Below are positions 43,367 to 51,634 of a stretch of 64,000 nucleotides of DNA, one piece after another. The notes beneath the pieces are model-generated. The model saw nothing but the letters and a program-made list of their open reading frames with translations, was not told where the DNA came from and did not search any database. Origin of the DNA: JBGTCD01 sp041749015 (GTDB lineage: Bacteria; Bacteroidota; Bacteroidia; Cytophagales; Cyclobacteriaceae); assembly GCA_041749015.1 (NCBI GenBank), contig JBGTCD010000134.1:20910-84909 (forward strand). The letters are read 5' to 3'. Each line of letters opens with the position of its first letter. The first letter of the stretch is position 1. Made by a program: the position numbers and the translations under genes.

Positions 43367-43786
43367 TCTTAGGAGATAGGCCACACCAAGACGAAAGCCA
43401 AAATCTCCAACGAAATAATAATCCCCAGAGGTCTCTAATCTCCAGTTTTTATTCAAAGGTTTAGAAAAACCCAATCCGGTGGAGATGTCATTCTCCCCAA
43501 TCAGGCCTCTGAATCTAAGAAAAAAATTATTAACAGGATACCAACGCATCCCAATGGCAAGACTGTTGGATCCTTGAGTCCAAAATTCGGCACCTCCACT
43601 TACAGTAAAGGTGCTAATAATAAAATAATTGACTTCAAAACCCATCTGCACCTTTCCTCCAATTTCATTGAAATCTGATTTAATCAAATCTAATCCGCCT
43701 CCGATCATAAGATTTCCAGATTTTTGACCATGGGCAAAACTAGAAAATACCAACACGGCGATTACCGCAAAAAAGTAATTTTTCAT
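43364..43786 (-). CDS. Small exported barrel-like protein
   Basis: 140 residues with a signal peptide (ending SFAHGQ). The mature part is a run of amphipathic strands with Gly and aromatic residues (GFEVNYFIISTFTVSGGAEF, SLAIGMRWYPVNNFFLRFRG, LETSGDYYFVGDFGFRLGVAYLL). The expected product is a small outer-membrane beta-barrel of about eight strands. No function can be assigned. It lies 54 bases before uvrB's stop on the same strand, i.e. downstream of uvrB, and may be read through from that operon or from its own promoter. Confidence 0.8.
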   Translation of the reverse strand: MKNYFFAVIAVLVFSSFAHGQKSGNLMIGGGLDLIKSDFNEIGGKVQMGFEVNYFIISTFTVSGGAEFWTQGSNSLAIGMRWYPVNNFFLRFRGLIGENDISTGLGFSKPLNKNWRLETSGDYYFVGDFGFRLGVAYLLR

Positions 43787-43840
43787 AAAGAATTGTTTAA
43801 GGTGATTTGGGTCTAAATATAAAAGGTTACTCTTAAAACC

Positions 43841-45862
43841 TCACTTATTTTTCCTTAATTCTTCAAGTTCCATAAGCTCATCTCTCAAGCGGGCAGCCTC
43901 CATGAAATCCAGGTCTTTGGCAGCCTTTTCCATATTCTGTCTGGTGGTCTTTATCAGCTTTTCAATGCCCTCTTTATCCATATAGGCTACCACAGGATCA
44001 GCCGCCACAGAACCTGATTCCGGTCCAGCATAATATTTGATGGCGCTTTTTTTAGAATCAGCCACCTTAGTTTGTCTAAGGATAGAATCCCTTGATTTGA
44101 TAATTGTTTTTGGAGAAATACCATGAGCCTCATTATACTTTAATTGAATAATTCTTCTCCTATTGGTTTCGTCAATGGCTTCCTGCATAGAATGGGTAAT
44201 CGTATCGGCATACATAATCACCTTGCCATTGACATTGCGTGCAGCGCGGCCAATGGTTTGAATCAAAGACCGCTGATTTCTCAGAAAACCTTCCTTATCA
44301 GCATCAATTATCGCCACCAATGAAACTTCCGGGAGGTCCAGGCCTTCCCGAAGCAGGTTCACCCCAACTAGCACATCAAATTCCCCCAATCTCAAATCCC
44401 TTAAAATTTCTACTCTGTCCAGGGTATCCACCTCCGAATGGATGTACCTGCAGCGGACCCCAGCTCTGGTCAGGAATTTGGTCAGTTCCTCAGCCATTCT
44501 TTTGGTCAGAGTGGTTACTAAAATTCTTTCATCGGCACCGACCCTTTCGGAAATTTCCTCCATCAGGTCATCAATCTGATTATGGCTGGGCTTTACCTCT
44601 ATGATAGGATCGAGCAGTCCGGTAGGCCGAATGATTTGTTCTACGACTACCCCTTCAGATTTTCGCAACTCATATTCACTTGGTGTGGCACTTACAAAAA
44701 TCACCTGACTGAGCATGGACTCAAACTCATTGAAGGTCAGGGGCCTGTTGTCTAGTGCTGAAGGCAGTCTGAACCCATAATCCACGAGGTTGACTTTTCT
44801 GGATCGGTCTCCGCCCCACATGGCCCGAACCTGGGGTATGGTGACATGGCTTTCATCAATGATCATCAAAAAATCATCAGGGAAATAATCCAGTAAGCAA
44901 AAGGGTCTGGTCCCCGGGGTGCGCCTGTCAAAATATCTGGAATAATTTTCTATACCTGAACAATACCCAAGTTCCCGGATCATTTCCAGGTCAAATTCCG
45001 TCCTTTCTTTGAGTCTTTTAGCCTCCAGATGTCTTTTTTCAATCTCAAAATGAGATATTTGACTGACCAGATCATCCTGTATTTCATGGATGGCCTTATG
45101 CAGCATGTCTTTTCCAGTCACAAAGAGATTGGCTGGAAATATGCTAATGGCAGATTCATCATTAATCCGGGTACCTGATTCAGGATCGATCCTTTGTATG
45201 CTCTCGATTTCATCACCCCAAAAAATAATCCTGTAGGCAAAATCAGCATAGGCTATAAAGATATCGACCGTATCACCTTTCACTCTGAAGGTACCTCTTT
45301 TGAACTCCGCCTCCGTCCGACTGTACAAAATGTCTACCAGACCGAAAAGCAGCTTATTCCTCGGCAGTTTCTCTCCTTTGGAAATGGAGATTACATTTTT
45401 TCCAAATTCCTCCGGGTTTCCAATGCCGTAGATACAAGAAACAGATGCTATTACGATGACATCCCGTCTGCCGCTTAGGAGTGAGGAGGTTGCCGCCAAC
45501 CTTAGCTTTTCAATTTCTTCATTAATAGATAAATCTTTTTCAATATATAGGTTGGAGTTGGGGATAAAAGCTTCAGGCTGAAAATAGTCGTAATAGGAAA
45601 TAAAATATTCTACAGCATTTTCCGGAAAGAAATTTTTAAACTCCCCATACAATTGGGCCGCAAGGGTTTTGTTATGGCTCAGCACCAATGTGGGTTTTTG
45701 CACCCTTTGAATCACATTTGCAATGGTGAAGGTTTTCCCAGACCCTGTCACACCCAAAAGGGTCTGGGCGGGCTCGCCAGTAAGAATCCCCTCGGTGAGC
45801 TTGTCAATTGCTACAGGCTGATCTCCGGTTGGCTGGTACTCACTTGTAAGGTTAAATTCCAT
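43841..45862 (-). CDS. uvrB: Excinuclease ABC subunit B
   Basis: 673 residues from the ATG at 45862 (N-terminus EFNLTSEYQPTGDQPVAI, the usual UvrB start); the frame extends 19 codons further into aroE but those residues are not UvrB-like. Walker A is GVTGSGKTFT; the DNA-inserting beta-hairpin YYDYFQPEAFIP is present; helicase motifs follow through DEGFLR/IGRAARN; and the C-terminal UVR domain (EKAAKDLDFMEAARLRDEL) that binds UvrC is intact. UvrB verifies damage in nucleotide excision repair with UvrA and UvrC, neither of which is in the window. The start lies inside the aroE coding end (11-base overlap), making it the last gene of the TPR-comA-DUF368-aroE-uvrB run. Confidence 0.97.
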   Translation of the reverse strand: MEFNLTSEYQPTGDQPVAIDKLTEGILTGEPAQTLLGVTGSGKTFTIANVIQRVQKPTLVLSHNKTLAAQLYGEFKNFFPENAVEYFISYYDYFQPEAFIPNSNLYIEKDLSINEEIEKLRLAATSSLLSGRRDVIVIASVSCIYGIGNPEEFGKNVISISKGEKLPRNKLLFGLVDILYSRTEAEFKRGTFRVKGDTVDIFIAYADFAYRIIFWGDEIESIQRIDPESGTRINDESAISIFPANLFVTGKDMLHKAIHEIQDDLVSQISHFEIEKRHLEAKRLKERTEFDLEMIRELGYCSGIENYSRYFDRRTPGTRPFCLLDYFPDDFLMIIDESHVTIPQVRAMWGGDRSRKVNLVDYGFRLPSALDNRPLTFNEFESMLSQVIFVSATPSEYELRKSEGVVVEQIIRPTGLLDPIIEVKPSHNQIDDLMEEISERVGADERILVTTLTKRMAEELTKFLTRAGVRCRYIHSEVDTLDRVEILRDLRLGEFDVLVGVNLLREGLDLPEVSLVAIIDADKEGFLRNQRSLIQTIGRAARNVNGKVIMYADTITHSMQEAIDETNRRRIIQLKYNEAHGISPKTIIKSRDSILRQTKVADSKKSAIKYYAGPESGSVAADPVVAYMDKEGIEKLIKTTRQNMEKAAKDLDFMEAARLRDELMELEELRKNK

Positions 45863-46601
45863 CGTTGTTCCAAATTTCCCAGGACTTGTCTGCCTGGAAA
45901 TGGAGCATTTCCAATCCATTACATACTTTTGCCCCCTGGGCGGCCCCTCTTTTCATGTACAAGGTTTCGTCTGGATTGTAAACAAGATCGAAGAGAAAAT
46001 GATTTTTATTTATCTGGTCGAAGTTTATATCCGGAGCCTTTTCAGTATCGGGAAACATGCCTAGTGGAGTAGTATTTATAATGACTTCATAGCTCCCCAA
46101 AGACTCCTCCCTTAAACTTTCATAGGTAAACTCAGAGGACTTACCCAGTCTGGAAACCCTTACGACATAGATCCCAAGGTCTTTTAAAACGGCCATCACA
46201 GCTTTTGAAGCCCCGCCGGTGCCTAGTATCAAGGCCCTGGTTTTGGATGAGGGTTTATGGTTTTTTAGAAATGAAGTCCTAAAACCAAAATAATCGGTAT
46301 TAAATCCTTTAAGGCTTCTATCAGGCATGACTTTAATCGTATTGACCGCTCCTGTTTCATTAGCAGTTTTATCCATTTCCTGGAGGTATTTACATACGGT
46401 GGATTTATATGGGATGGTTACGTTGAGGCCCTTTAAATTGGGGTGCAACCGGATCAAATCAGGAAGGGCTTCTATTGAGTCAATTTCAAATAATTGATAA
46501 TCATAATTATTGAGGCCCTCACTTTTGAATTTTTCAAGAAAATACTTTCTTGAAAACGAGTGCCCTAACTTTTTGCCTATGAGTCCTAATAAGGTCTCCA
46601 T
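45852..46601 (-). CDS. aroE: Shikimate dehydrogenase
   Basis: 249 residues. N-terminal substrate domain with GKKLGHSFSRKYF (shikimate-binding Ser residues) and LKGLNVTIPYKSTV (catalytic Lys), and an NADP Rossmann domain with LGTGGASKAVM. It reduces 3-dehydroshikimate in the chorismate pathway. Slightly shorter than the usual 270-290 residues, as is common in Bacteroidota. It starts exactly one base after the end of the DUF368 gene and overlaps uvrB at its 3' end. No other aro genes are close. Confidence 0.95.
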   Translation of the reverse strand: METLLGLIGKKLGHSFSRKYFLEKFKSEGLNNYDYQLFEIDSIEALPDLIRLHPNLKGLNVTIPYKSTVCKYLQEMDKTANETGAVNTIKVMPDRSLKGFNTDYFGFRTSFLKNHKPSSKTRALILGTGGASKAVMAVLKDLGIYVVRVSRLGKSSEFTYESLREESLGSYEVIINTTPLGMFPDTEKAPDINFDQINKNHFLFDLVYNPDETLYMKRGAAQGAKVCNGLEMLHFQADKSWEIWNNDGI

Positions 46602-47537
46602 TTATTTTTTTGTATAATAAGCTGAAATTTTTTCCATGGATACCACCAGACCTATTCCTACCGCGAAAAACAAAATTGCCAACAAGATTTCGGGGTTATT
46701 TCCAGTTATTGACCAATACTGATCTGGAGTAATGCTTTTTTCCAATATGGGCACTCTTTCCCCTGCACTATTGACTCGGAATTCAATGACTTCTTTCCAT
46801 GGCCATACCTTATTCAATGCACCGATCATAAATCCTGATAACAAGGCAAGGGTGAGGTCGTAGTATTTATCCAGCAACCACCCAATTAACCTGGAGAAGG
46901 AGAGAATTCCAATGACACAACCCACCAAAAATGTCCCCAAAACCAACCAGTCCCATTCTTTGGTTGCCCTTAGCATAAATTCATATTTTCCCAAAAGTAA
47001 AAGTATGAGGGACCCCGAGATGCCAGGCAGGATCATGGCAGTAATGGCAATCATGCCGCTGATCAATATAAACCATAGCCCTTCCGGAGTTTGGGCCGGG
47101 GTGGCCAGCGTAATCCAATAGGAAGCCACAGTACCGACGATCACAAAAATGATAACTAAGACATTCCAGTGTTTAATTCTTCTTAATACCAGAAATGATG
47201 ATATCAGAATCAAACCAAAAAAGAAAGACCAAACCTCAATAGGGAAGGCTTTCATGGCATAGGTGATCAGACCAGCAAGAAGAATGATGGCTCCGAATAA
47301 CCCTGCCAGAAGGGGCAAAATAAATCTGCCATTGATATGGGTCCAGAATTCTTTAAACTCAAATTTAAAAAGCAGCCTAATGGCTTCCCGATCTACTGAT
47401 TTGATGGTACTGATTAATTCCTCGTAAATCCCTGTAATCAGCGCAATGGTTCCGCCAGAAACTCCGGGCACTAAATCTGCACTGCCCATGGCAGCACCCT
47501 TAATGAATAAGGAGAAAGGTCGGAGGTACTTGCTCAT
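46602..47537 (-). CDS. DUF368 polytopic membrane protein (PopT-like)
   Basis: 311 residues, about eight to ten transmembrane helices. The family signature GAAMGSADLVPGVSGGTIALITGIYEEL (shown in pieces: MGSADLVPGVSGGTIAL and GIYEELI) is at residues 14-43, with a second re-entrant-like ILPGISGSLILLLLGKYE at about 170-187. DUF368 proteins have been shown in other bacteria to recycle undecaprenyl phosphate across the membrane (PopT). That would supply carrier lipid for peptidoglycan and polysaccharide; applying it here is inference. It starts eight bases after the phosphosulfolactate synthase-like stop and abuts aroE. Confidence 0.93.
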   Translation of the reverse strand: MSKYLRPFSLFIKGAAMGSADLVPGVSGGTIALITGIYEELISTIKSVDREAIRLLFKFEFKEFWTHINGRFILPLLAGLFGAIILLAGLITYAMKAFPIEVWSFFFGLILISSFLVLRRIKHWNVLVIIFVIVGTVASYWITLATPAQTPEGLWFILISGMIAITAMILPGISGSLILLLLGKYEFMLRATKEWDWLVLGTFLVGCVIGILSFSRLIGWLLDKYYDLTLALLSGFMIGALNKVWPWKEVIEFRVNSAGERVPILEKSITPDQYWSITGNNPEILLAILFFAVGIGLVVSMEKISAYYTKK

Positions 47538-47545
47538 AACGGGAC

Positions 47546-48325
47546 CTAATCAGCAGGCTCTATCTCCTGGTTGAGGAAGTGATTAAAGGTATCACCTCTT
47601 AACCCAAGCCTTATGGTTTCCAGTGGTATCACCTCATTGGGTGCGATGTTACCCAAATTCACATTGGCTCCTAATAACTTGATAAACCATACCTGTTGGG
47701 CTTTTTGTGGTGCCTCCCAAATGATTTTTTCGAAGGGTATTTTGGTAAGAATCTCCTGGACCAGCCCGGACCGGACCTCACCTGTAGATCTAAAGAGCCC
47801 AACATTACCACCTTCACGCGCCTCACCGATTACTTTCCAGGCACCTGCATCCAGTTCAGCCTGCATGAGCTTGATCCATTGATAGGGGGGGATAATTTTT
47901 TCTTCATCTTTAGAGCCTACCTCGGAGAGTACCGTTACCTGATCAGCCAATTTGGTGATATATTCACACTTTTTTTCGTGATCCAGTTCAATGGAACCAT
48001 CCGATACCTCGGCAAAACTAAGACCGTATTTGTCCAATACTTTTCTGTAGTCTTCAAATTGATCTCTGACTATAAACGCCTCGAAAAGGGTGCCGCCAAG
48101 ATATACCGGAAGGCCTGCATCATGGTAGAGGTTAATTTTTTCTTTGAGGTTGGGTGTGACGTATGAAGTGGCCCATCCTAGCTTGACGATGTCCACATAA
48201 TCACTGCACATGCTTAAAAAATCTTCTACTTCTTTTAGACTAAGGCCTTTATCCATTGCCATAGTAAAACCGTATTGCCTGGGCTTGATAGTGCGCTCAG
48301 GTAAATTCTTTAAGTGGTAATTCAT
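47546..48325 (-). CDS. Phosphosulfolactate synthase-like protein (ComA family)
   Basis: 259 residues. TIM-barrel of the ComA family with GFTMAMDKGLS, DIVKLGWATSYV, YLGGTLFEAF, EVSDGSIEL, VLSEVGSKDEE and EAREGGNVGLF, followed by IIWEAPQKAQQVWFIK. In methanogens ComA joins sulfite to phosphoenolpyruvate, the first step of coenzyme M synthesis. Bacteroidota do not make coenzyme M, but many make sulfonolipids (capnine, sulfobacin) from cysteate, so a sulfonate-forming role is possible and unproven. Its ATG shares one base with the stop of the TPR gene (TGATG) and is followed by the DUF368 gene after eight bases. The family call is firm; the reaction is not. Confidence 0.92.
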   Translation of the reverse strand: MNYHLKNLPERTIKPRQYGFTMAMDKGLSLKEVEDFLSMCSDYVDIVKLGWATSYVTPNLKEKINLYHDAGLPVYLGGTLFEAFIVRDQFEDYRKVLDKYGLSFAEVSDGSIELDHEKKCEYITKLADQVTVLSEVGSKDEEKIIPPYQWIKLMQAELDAGAWKVIGEAREGGNVGLFRSTGEVRSGLVQEILTKIPFEKIIWEAPQKAQQVWFIKLLGANVNLGNIAPNEVIPLETIRLGLRGDTFNHFLNQEIEPAD

Positions 48326-49731
48326 CAGGAATTTTCTTTTCTAAACTGGTCAATAATCTTATAAAGTGCTTTTTGAGTTTCCAACTGAGGGAAAAACTCA
48401 AATATCTGGGTATGTTGATCAAAGTCCAAAACTAAAGCATTTTCAAGAAAATTAAATGCTTCTTTGTATTTGCCTGCGCAAATTAAATAAACTGTGATCC
48501 TATAAAAAAATTCTGCCTGGTCTGGAATTTCTTCCATTCCAGAAAGCATGAGCTCTATAGCCTTGTTAAATTCGCCTTGCTCAAAGTAAATCCTTGACCA
48601 ATTCAGCCATAGGTCTTTATTATCCGGGGCCAGAAGGCTTGCTTCTTCGTAGGCGTCCAGACTGGAAATTACATTTCCTACCTTATATTCAGCCTCTGCA
48701 ATAGCCTGCCAATAAATTGGATTTTCTTCATTAAGTTTTAAGGCCTTATTATAAAAGTGAATCGATTGATACCACTTCTCCTGTTTGCTAAGACAGGCCC
48801 CTGCCCCAAACCAGGCCTCATCATAAAGATTATCAAGTTTGGCTGCTTTTTGAAAATATTTTAACCCCAAGCCATACTGCCCCAAACCTTCATAGGCGGC
48901 ACCAATACAGCAGTAGGACTCCGGACTTGCCCCTTCCAGGTCATAAGTTTTTTTATAGGCATCAAGGGCTTTTGAAAACTCCTTGATGTTCATTAAGGTA
49001 TTTCCCAGGTTAAAGTAGGCTGAAGAAAACTCTTCGTCAATTAGGATGGCGTATTCATAGGCCTCGATAGCCTCTTCAAATTTTTCCAGTTTATTATAGA
49101 CGATGCCCAGATTATACCAGGCAGCTTTAGAATAGGGGTCAGCATCAATAAACTGCTTGTAGTAATCAATGCTACTTTCAAGTTTTCCCATCATATCCAG
49201 ACAATAGGCCATTTCATATAGGGCCCCGTCATGGTGGATATTATCTTCTAGTGCCAACTTATAAGCATCAATGGCAGCATTCAGCTCGTCCATTTGCTGA
49301 TACGCGAGACCTATCTGGTAGTGGATCTCATCTTTTTCCTGAGTGAAATTCAGGGCTGCATTTAAGTACTCAATGGCATTTTCATACTCACCCAATAAGG
49401 AATACACGGATCCTTTGAGGGCCAGTACATCCGGCTCATTTGGTTGAAAAGTTTCAGCCTGCTCAAGTAGCTCTATGGCCTCTTTAAGGTTGCATAAATT
49501 AATATTAATTTGTGCTCCGTAAGTCAGAAGCTCCACAGAAAATGGATACTGAGCAATAGCAAGGGTACAGGCTTTTAACGCTTTTTCATTTTTACCACGG
49601 TCCATATAGTGGTTAATGATTTCGTCGAAAGCCTCCAGATCAAGAAAAATAGGGGAATCTGTGCGGAGGGATTCTTCAAAATTTCTAATTAATTCGTTCT
49701 CCTCTTTCCGCTTTTTATAATTTTCGGGCAT
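48325..49731 (-). CDS. Cytoplasmic TPR-repeat protein
   Basis: 468 residues, no signal peptide. A charged start (PENYKKRKEENELIRNFEES) is followed by about eleven or twelve tetratricopeptide repeats, for example ALACTLAIAQYPFSVELLTYGAQI-like helices and AAWYNLGIVYNKLEKFEEAI, SSAYFNLGNTLMNIKEFSKAL, then a C-terminal helix. TPR arrays act as scaffolds for other proteins. It is the first gene of the five-gene minus-strand run ending with uvrB and overlaps the ComA-family gene by one base, so it may organise a complex with its products, but this is inference. Confidence 0.92.
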   Translation of the reverse strand: MPENYKKRKEENELIRNFEESLRTDSPIFLDLEAFDEIINHYMDRGKNEKALKACTLAIAQYPFSVELLTYGAQININLCNLKEAIELLEQAETFQPNEPDVLALKGSVYSLLGEYENAIEYLNAALNFTQEKDEIHYQIGLAYQQMDELNAAIDAYKLALEDNIHHDGALYEMAYCLDMMGKLESSIDYYKQFIDADPYSKAAWYNLGIVYNKLEKFEEAIEAYEYAILIDEEFSSAYFNLGNTLMNIKEFSKALDAYKKTYDLEGASPESYCCIGAAYEGLGQYGLGLKYFQKAAKLDNLYDEAWFGAGACLSKQEKWYQSIHFYNKALKLNEENPIYWQAIAEAEYKVGNVISSLDAYEEASLLAPDNKDLWLNWSRIYFEQGEFNKAIELMLSGMEEIPDQAEFFYRITVYLICAGKYKEAFNFLENALVLDFDQHTQIFEFFPQLETQKALYKIIDQFRKENS

Positions 49732-49792
49732 ACGCTTTTGAAAATCGTTTGATTAATATAGAAAAACCTTTTCAGAATAATTCTAATAGCAC

Positions 49793-50788
49793 CTAGTTTT
49801 TTTTGTAATTTTTTTCAAAGGTAGCTAAATATTCTTCAGAAGCCCATTCCAGAGAGGCCTCAATTGGTCTGAACTTGCTCCCTGATCCTGCTATAAACTT
49901 ATCATTGCTGAAAAAAATTTCAGCACCACTTACCCGGGCAATCTCTTTGGTGACCTGCTGTGGCTTACCTGTCAATACTGAGGATATCCAGGATCCCCAA
50001 ACAGCGAGCCAAACCATCCAGGGTTTTATCAGCACTTTGGGAGGTTTTTTGCCCATGCACCCTGCTATTTTTTGAAATAATTCCTTAAAGGGTAACGCTC
50101 CGGCATTCAAAATGTATCGTTGACCTTCTATTTTATTTTGATAAGCCCACCACACTGCATCAGCCACATCTCTTGCATCCACCAGATTCATATTTCCGGA
50201 AGGATAAAACAACCGCTCCCTAGCAGCGTAATGGAATATACCGGAGCTACTCACGGGGCCACCTTTGCCGGTGATGACCACCGAAGGATTAAAAATTACT
50301 GCAGGTAAGCCTTCTGCCATGCCGCGCCATACCTCCATCTCTGCAAGATATTTGCTCTTTCCGTATTGGGTATTCAGCCGGGATTCAAACCACCTTGAAT
50401 CTTCATTCATGGTATTGATTTTTTTATTCCTGCCTATGGCTGCCACTGAACTGATGTGTATAAACTGATGAATTTGTTTTTCTAAACATAAATTAACCAG
50501 GGTTTTGGTGGCCTCTACATTGCCCTGGTGCAGCGCCTCTTCTGCACCGGAATGGAACAGTACCTTTGCTGCACAGTGTATCACATGCGTGACTCCTTCC
50601 AGAGATTTACGAATGCCATCAATATCAGAAAGATCCGCCTCGGACCAGGTAATTTGATCACTAATATCCTCTAATAAAGTAAGGCTGCTCTCCGCTCTTT
50701 TCAAGGCCTTTATTGGCACCCCTTCCTGAAGGAATTTTCGGCAAATATAACTGCCTACCAGTCCGGTAGCTCCTGTTACCAATATCAT
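49793..50788 (-). CDS. NAD-dependent epimerase/dehydratase family protein
   Basis: 331 residues. Extended short-chain dehydrogenase: GATGLVGSYICRKFL is the NAD(P)-binding glycine motif near the start, HVIHCAAKV is the family Asn/Ala strand, and the catalytic YGKSKYLAE (Tyr-x-x-x-Lys) sits around residue 140. It resembles dihydroflavonol reductase-like proteins more than classical UDP-sugar epimerases, so its substrate may be a sugar nucleotide or a lipid. It begins inside the last four bases of the CpsB-type gene (ATGA overlap) and is the end of the polysaccharide cluster. Confidence 0.92.
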   Translation of the reverse strand: MILVTGATGLVGSYICRKFLQEGVPIKALKRAESSLTLLEDISDQITWSEADLSDIDGIRKSLEGVTHVIHCAAKVLFHSGAEEALHQGNVEATKTLVNLCLEKQIHQFIHISSVAAIGRNKKINTMNEDSRWFESRLNTQYGKSKYLAEMEVWRGMAEGLPAVIFNPSVVITGKGGPVSSSGIFHYAARERLFYPSGNMNLVDARDVADAVWWAYQNKIEGQRYILNAGALPFKELFQKIAGCMGKKPPKVLIKPWMVWLAVWGSWISSVLTGKPQQVTKEIARVSGAEIFFSNDKFIAGSGSKFRPIEASLEWASEEYLATFEKNYKKN

Positions 50789-51516
50789 AGTTGGTTGTTA
50801 ATTATGGGTAACCTAAGGGCATTTTTAAAATTATTTCCAGAGAAGGATTTTTTTAGTAACTCCAAATGCTCCAGGTTATGGCAGTCTGACCCCAAAAAAT
50901 GGACCCAGCCTTTTTTGATCAGATATTCAGCCATTTGGCGGATTTCCCTATGGCCTCCGGAGTACAGCGAATTAATATTCACCTGAAATAATACGCCTCT
51001 ATTGATTAGATCTTCGGCCAGAGATTTATTGTGGTTCAGGTATGCATATCGCTCCGGGTGCGCCAGTACGGGCTTATAGCCCTGAGTTTGTAAAGCAAAT
51101 ATCAGATCTTTTAATTGTACCGGCTCGTTAAAAAACGGAGTTTCAAATAACAGGTGTTTTCCACCGAATGTGAGCAGGGGTTCTTTTTTCTCTATTGCAG
51201 CCAGAAGTTTTTCATCAAAATAATATTCTGCTGCAGCTTCTATTTTGATATCAAGATTATTTTTTGCCGCTTCGGCTTTCAATGCCAACAAGCCACTTTC
51301 TATAATTTCAGGCGTGTTAGGATAGAAATCCGGCATGATGTGCGGGGTTGTGATCACCTTTTGGTACCCGAGATTTATCAGCCCTTTTAATAGCTCAATG
51401 CTTTCTTCCATTGATGATGACCCATCATCGATGCCTGGAATTAAATGAGAATGGATATCTGCCTTGAGAATCCCTGTGAGGGGTTTACTTTGTTTCCTGA
51501 ATAGGGAAAAACCCAT
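50785..51516 (-). CDS. CpsB/YwqE-type tyrosine-protein phosphatase
   Basis: 243 residues. PHP-domain metal phosphatase with DIHSHLIPGIDDGS, the metal-binding histidine signature, then TPHIMPDFYPNT, VLAHPERYAYL and GSDCHNLEHLELL. CpsB-type enzymes dephosphorylate the tyrosine-kinase (Wzc-like) protein of capsule machines. The matching kinase lies immediately upstream on the same strand. It starts just beyond a transcription terminator (51543-51576), so it is probably read from its own promoter or by read-through. Four-base overlap with the next gene. Confidence 0.94.
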   Translation of the reverse strand: MGFSLFRKQSKPLTGILKADIHSHLIPGIDDGSSSMEESIELLKGLINLGYQKVITTPHIMPDFYPNTPEIIESGLLALKAEAAKNNLDIKIEAAAEYYFDEKLLAAIEKKEPLLTFGGKHLLFETPFFNEPVQLKDLIFALQTQGYKPVLAHPERYAYLNHNKSLAEDLINRGVLFQVNINSLYSGGHREIRQMAEYLIKKGWVHFLGSDCHNLEHLELLKKSFSGNNFKNALRLPIINNQL

Positions 51517-51542
51517 GGTTAAAAAATTGGTATTAAAGATTT

Positions 51543-51576
51543 AAAAAAGGCGCATTTTTAAAATACAAAATACGCC
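51543..51576 (-). terminator. Terminator after the Wzc-like kinase gene
   Basis: Read on the minus strand: GGCGTATTTT pairs with AAAATGCGCC (10 pairs, one G-U) around an eight-base loop, then six Ts. It lies between the wzc stop and the CpsB-like start, dividing the polysaccharide cluster into two transcription units or causing partial read-through. Confidence 0.7.
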
Positions 51577-51634
51577 ATCAGCACATAGCTTCCTAATTGC
51601 TATTAAAAAATATTAGTTCTGTCTTTTAGTCTTT

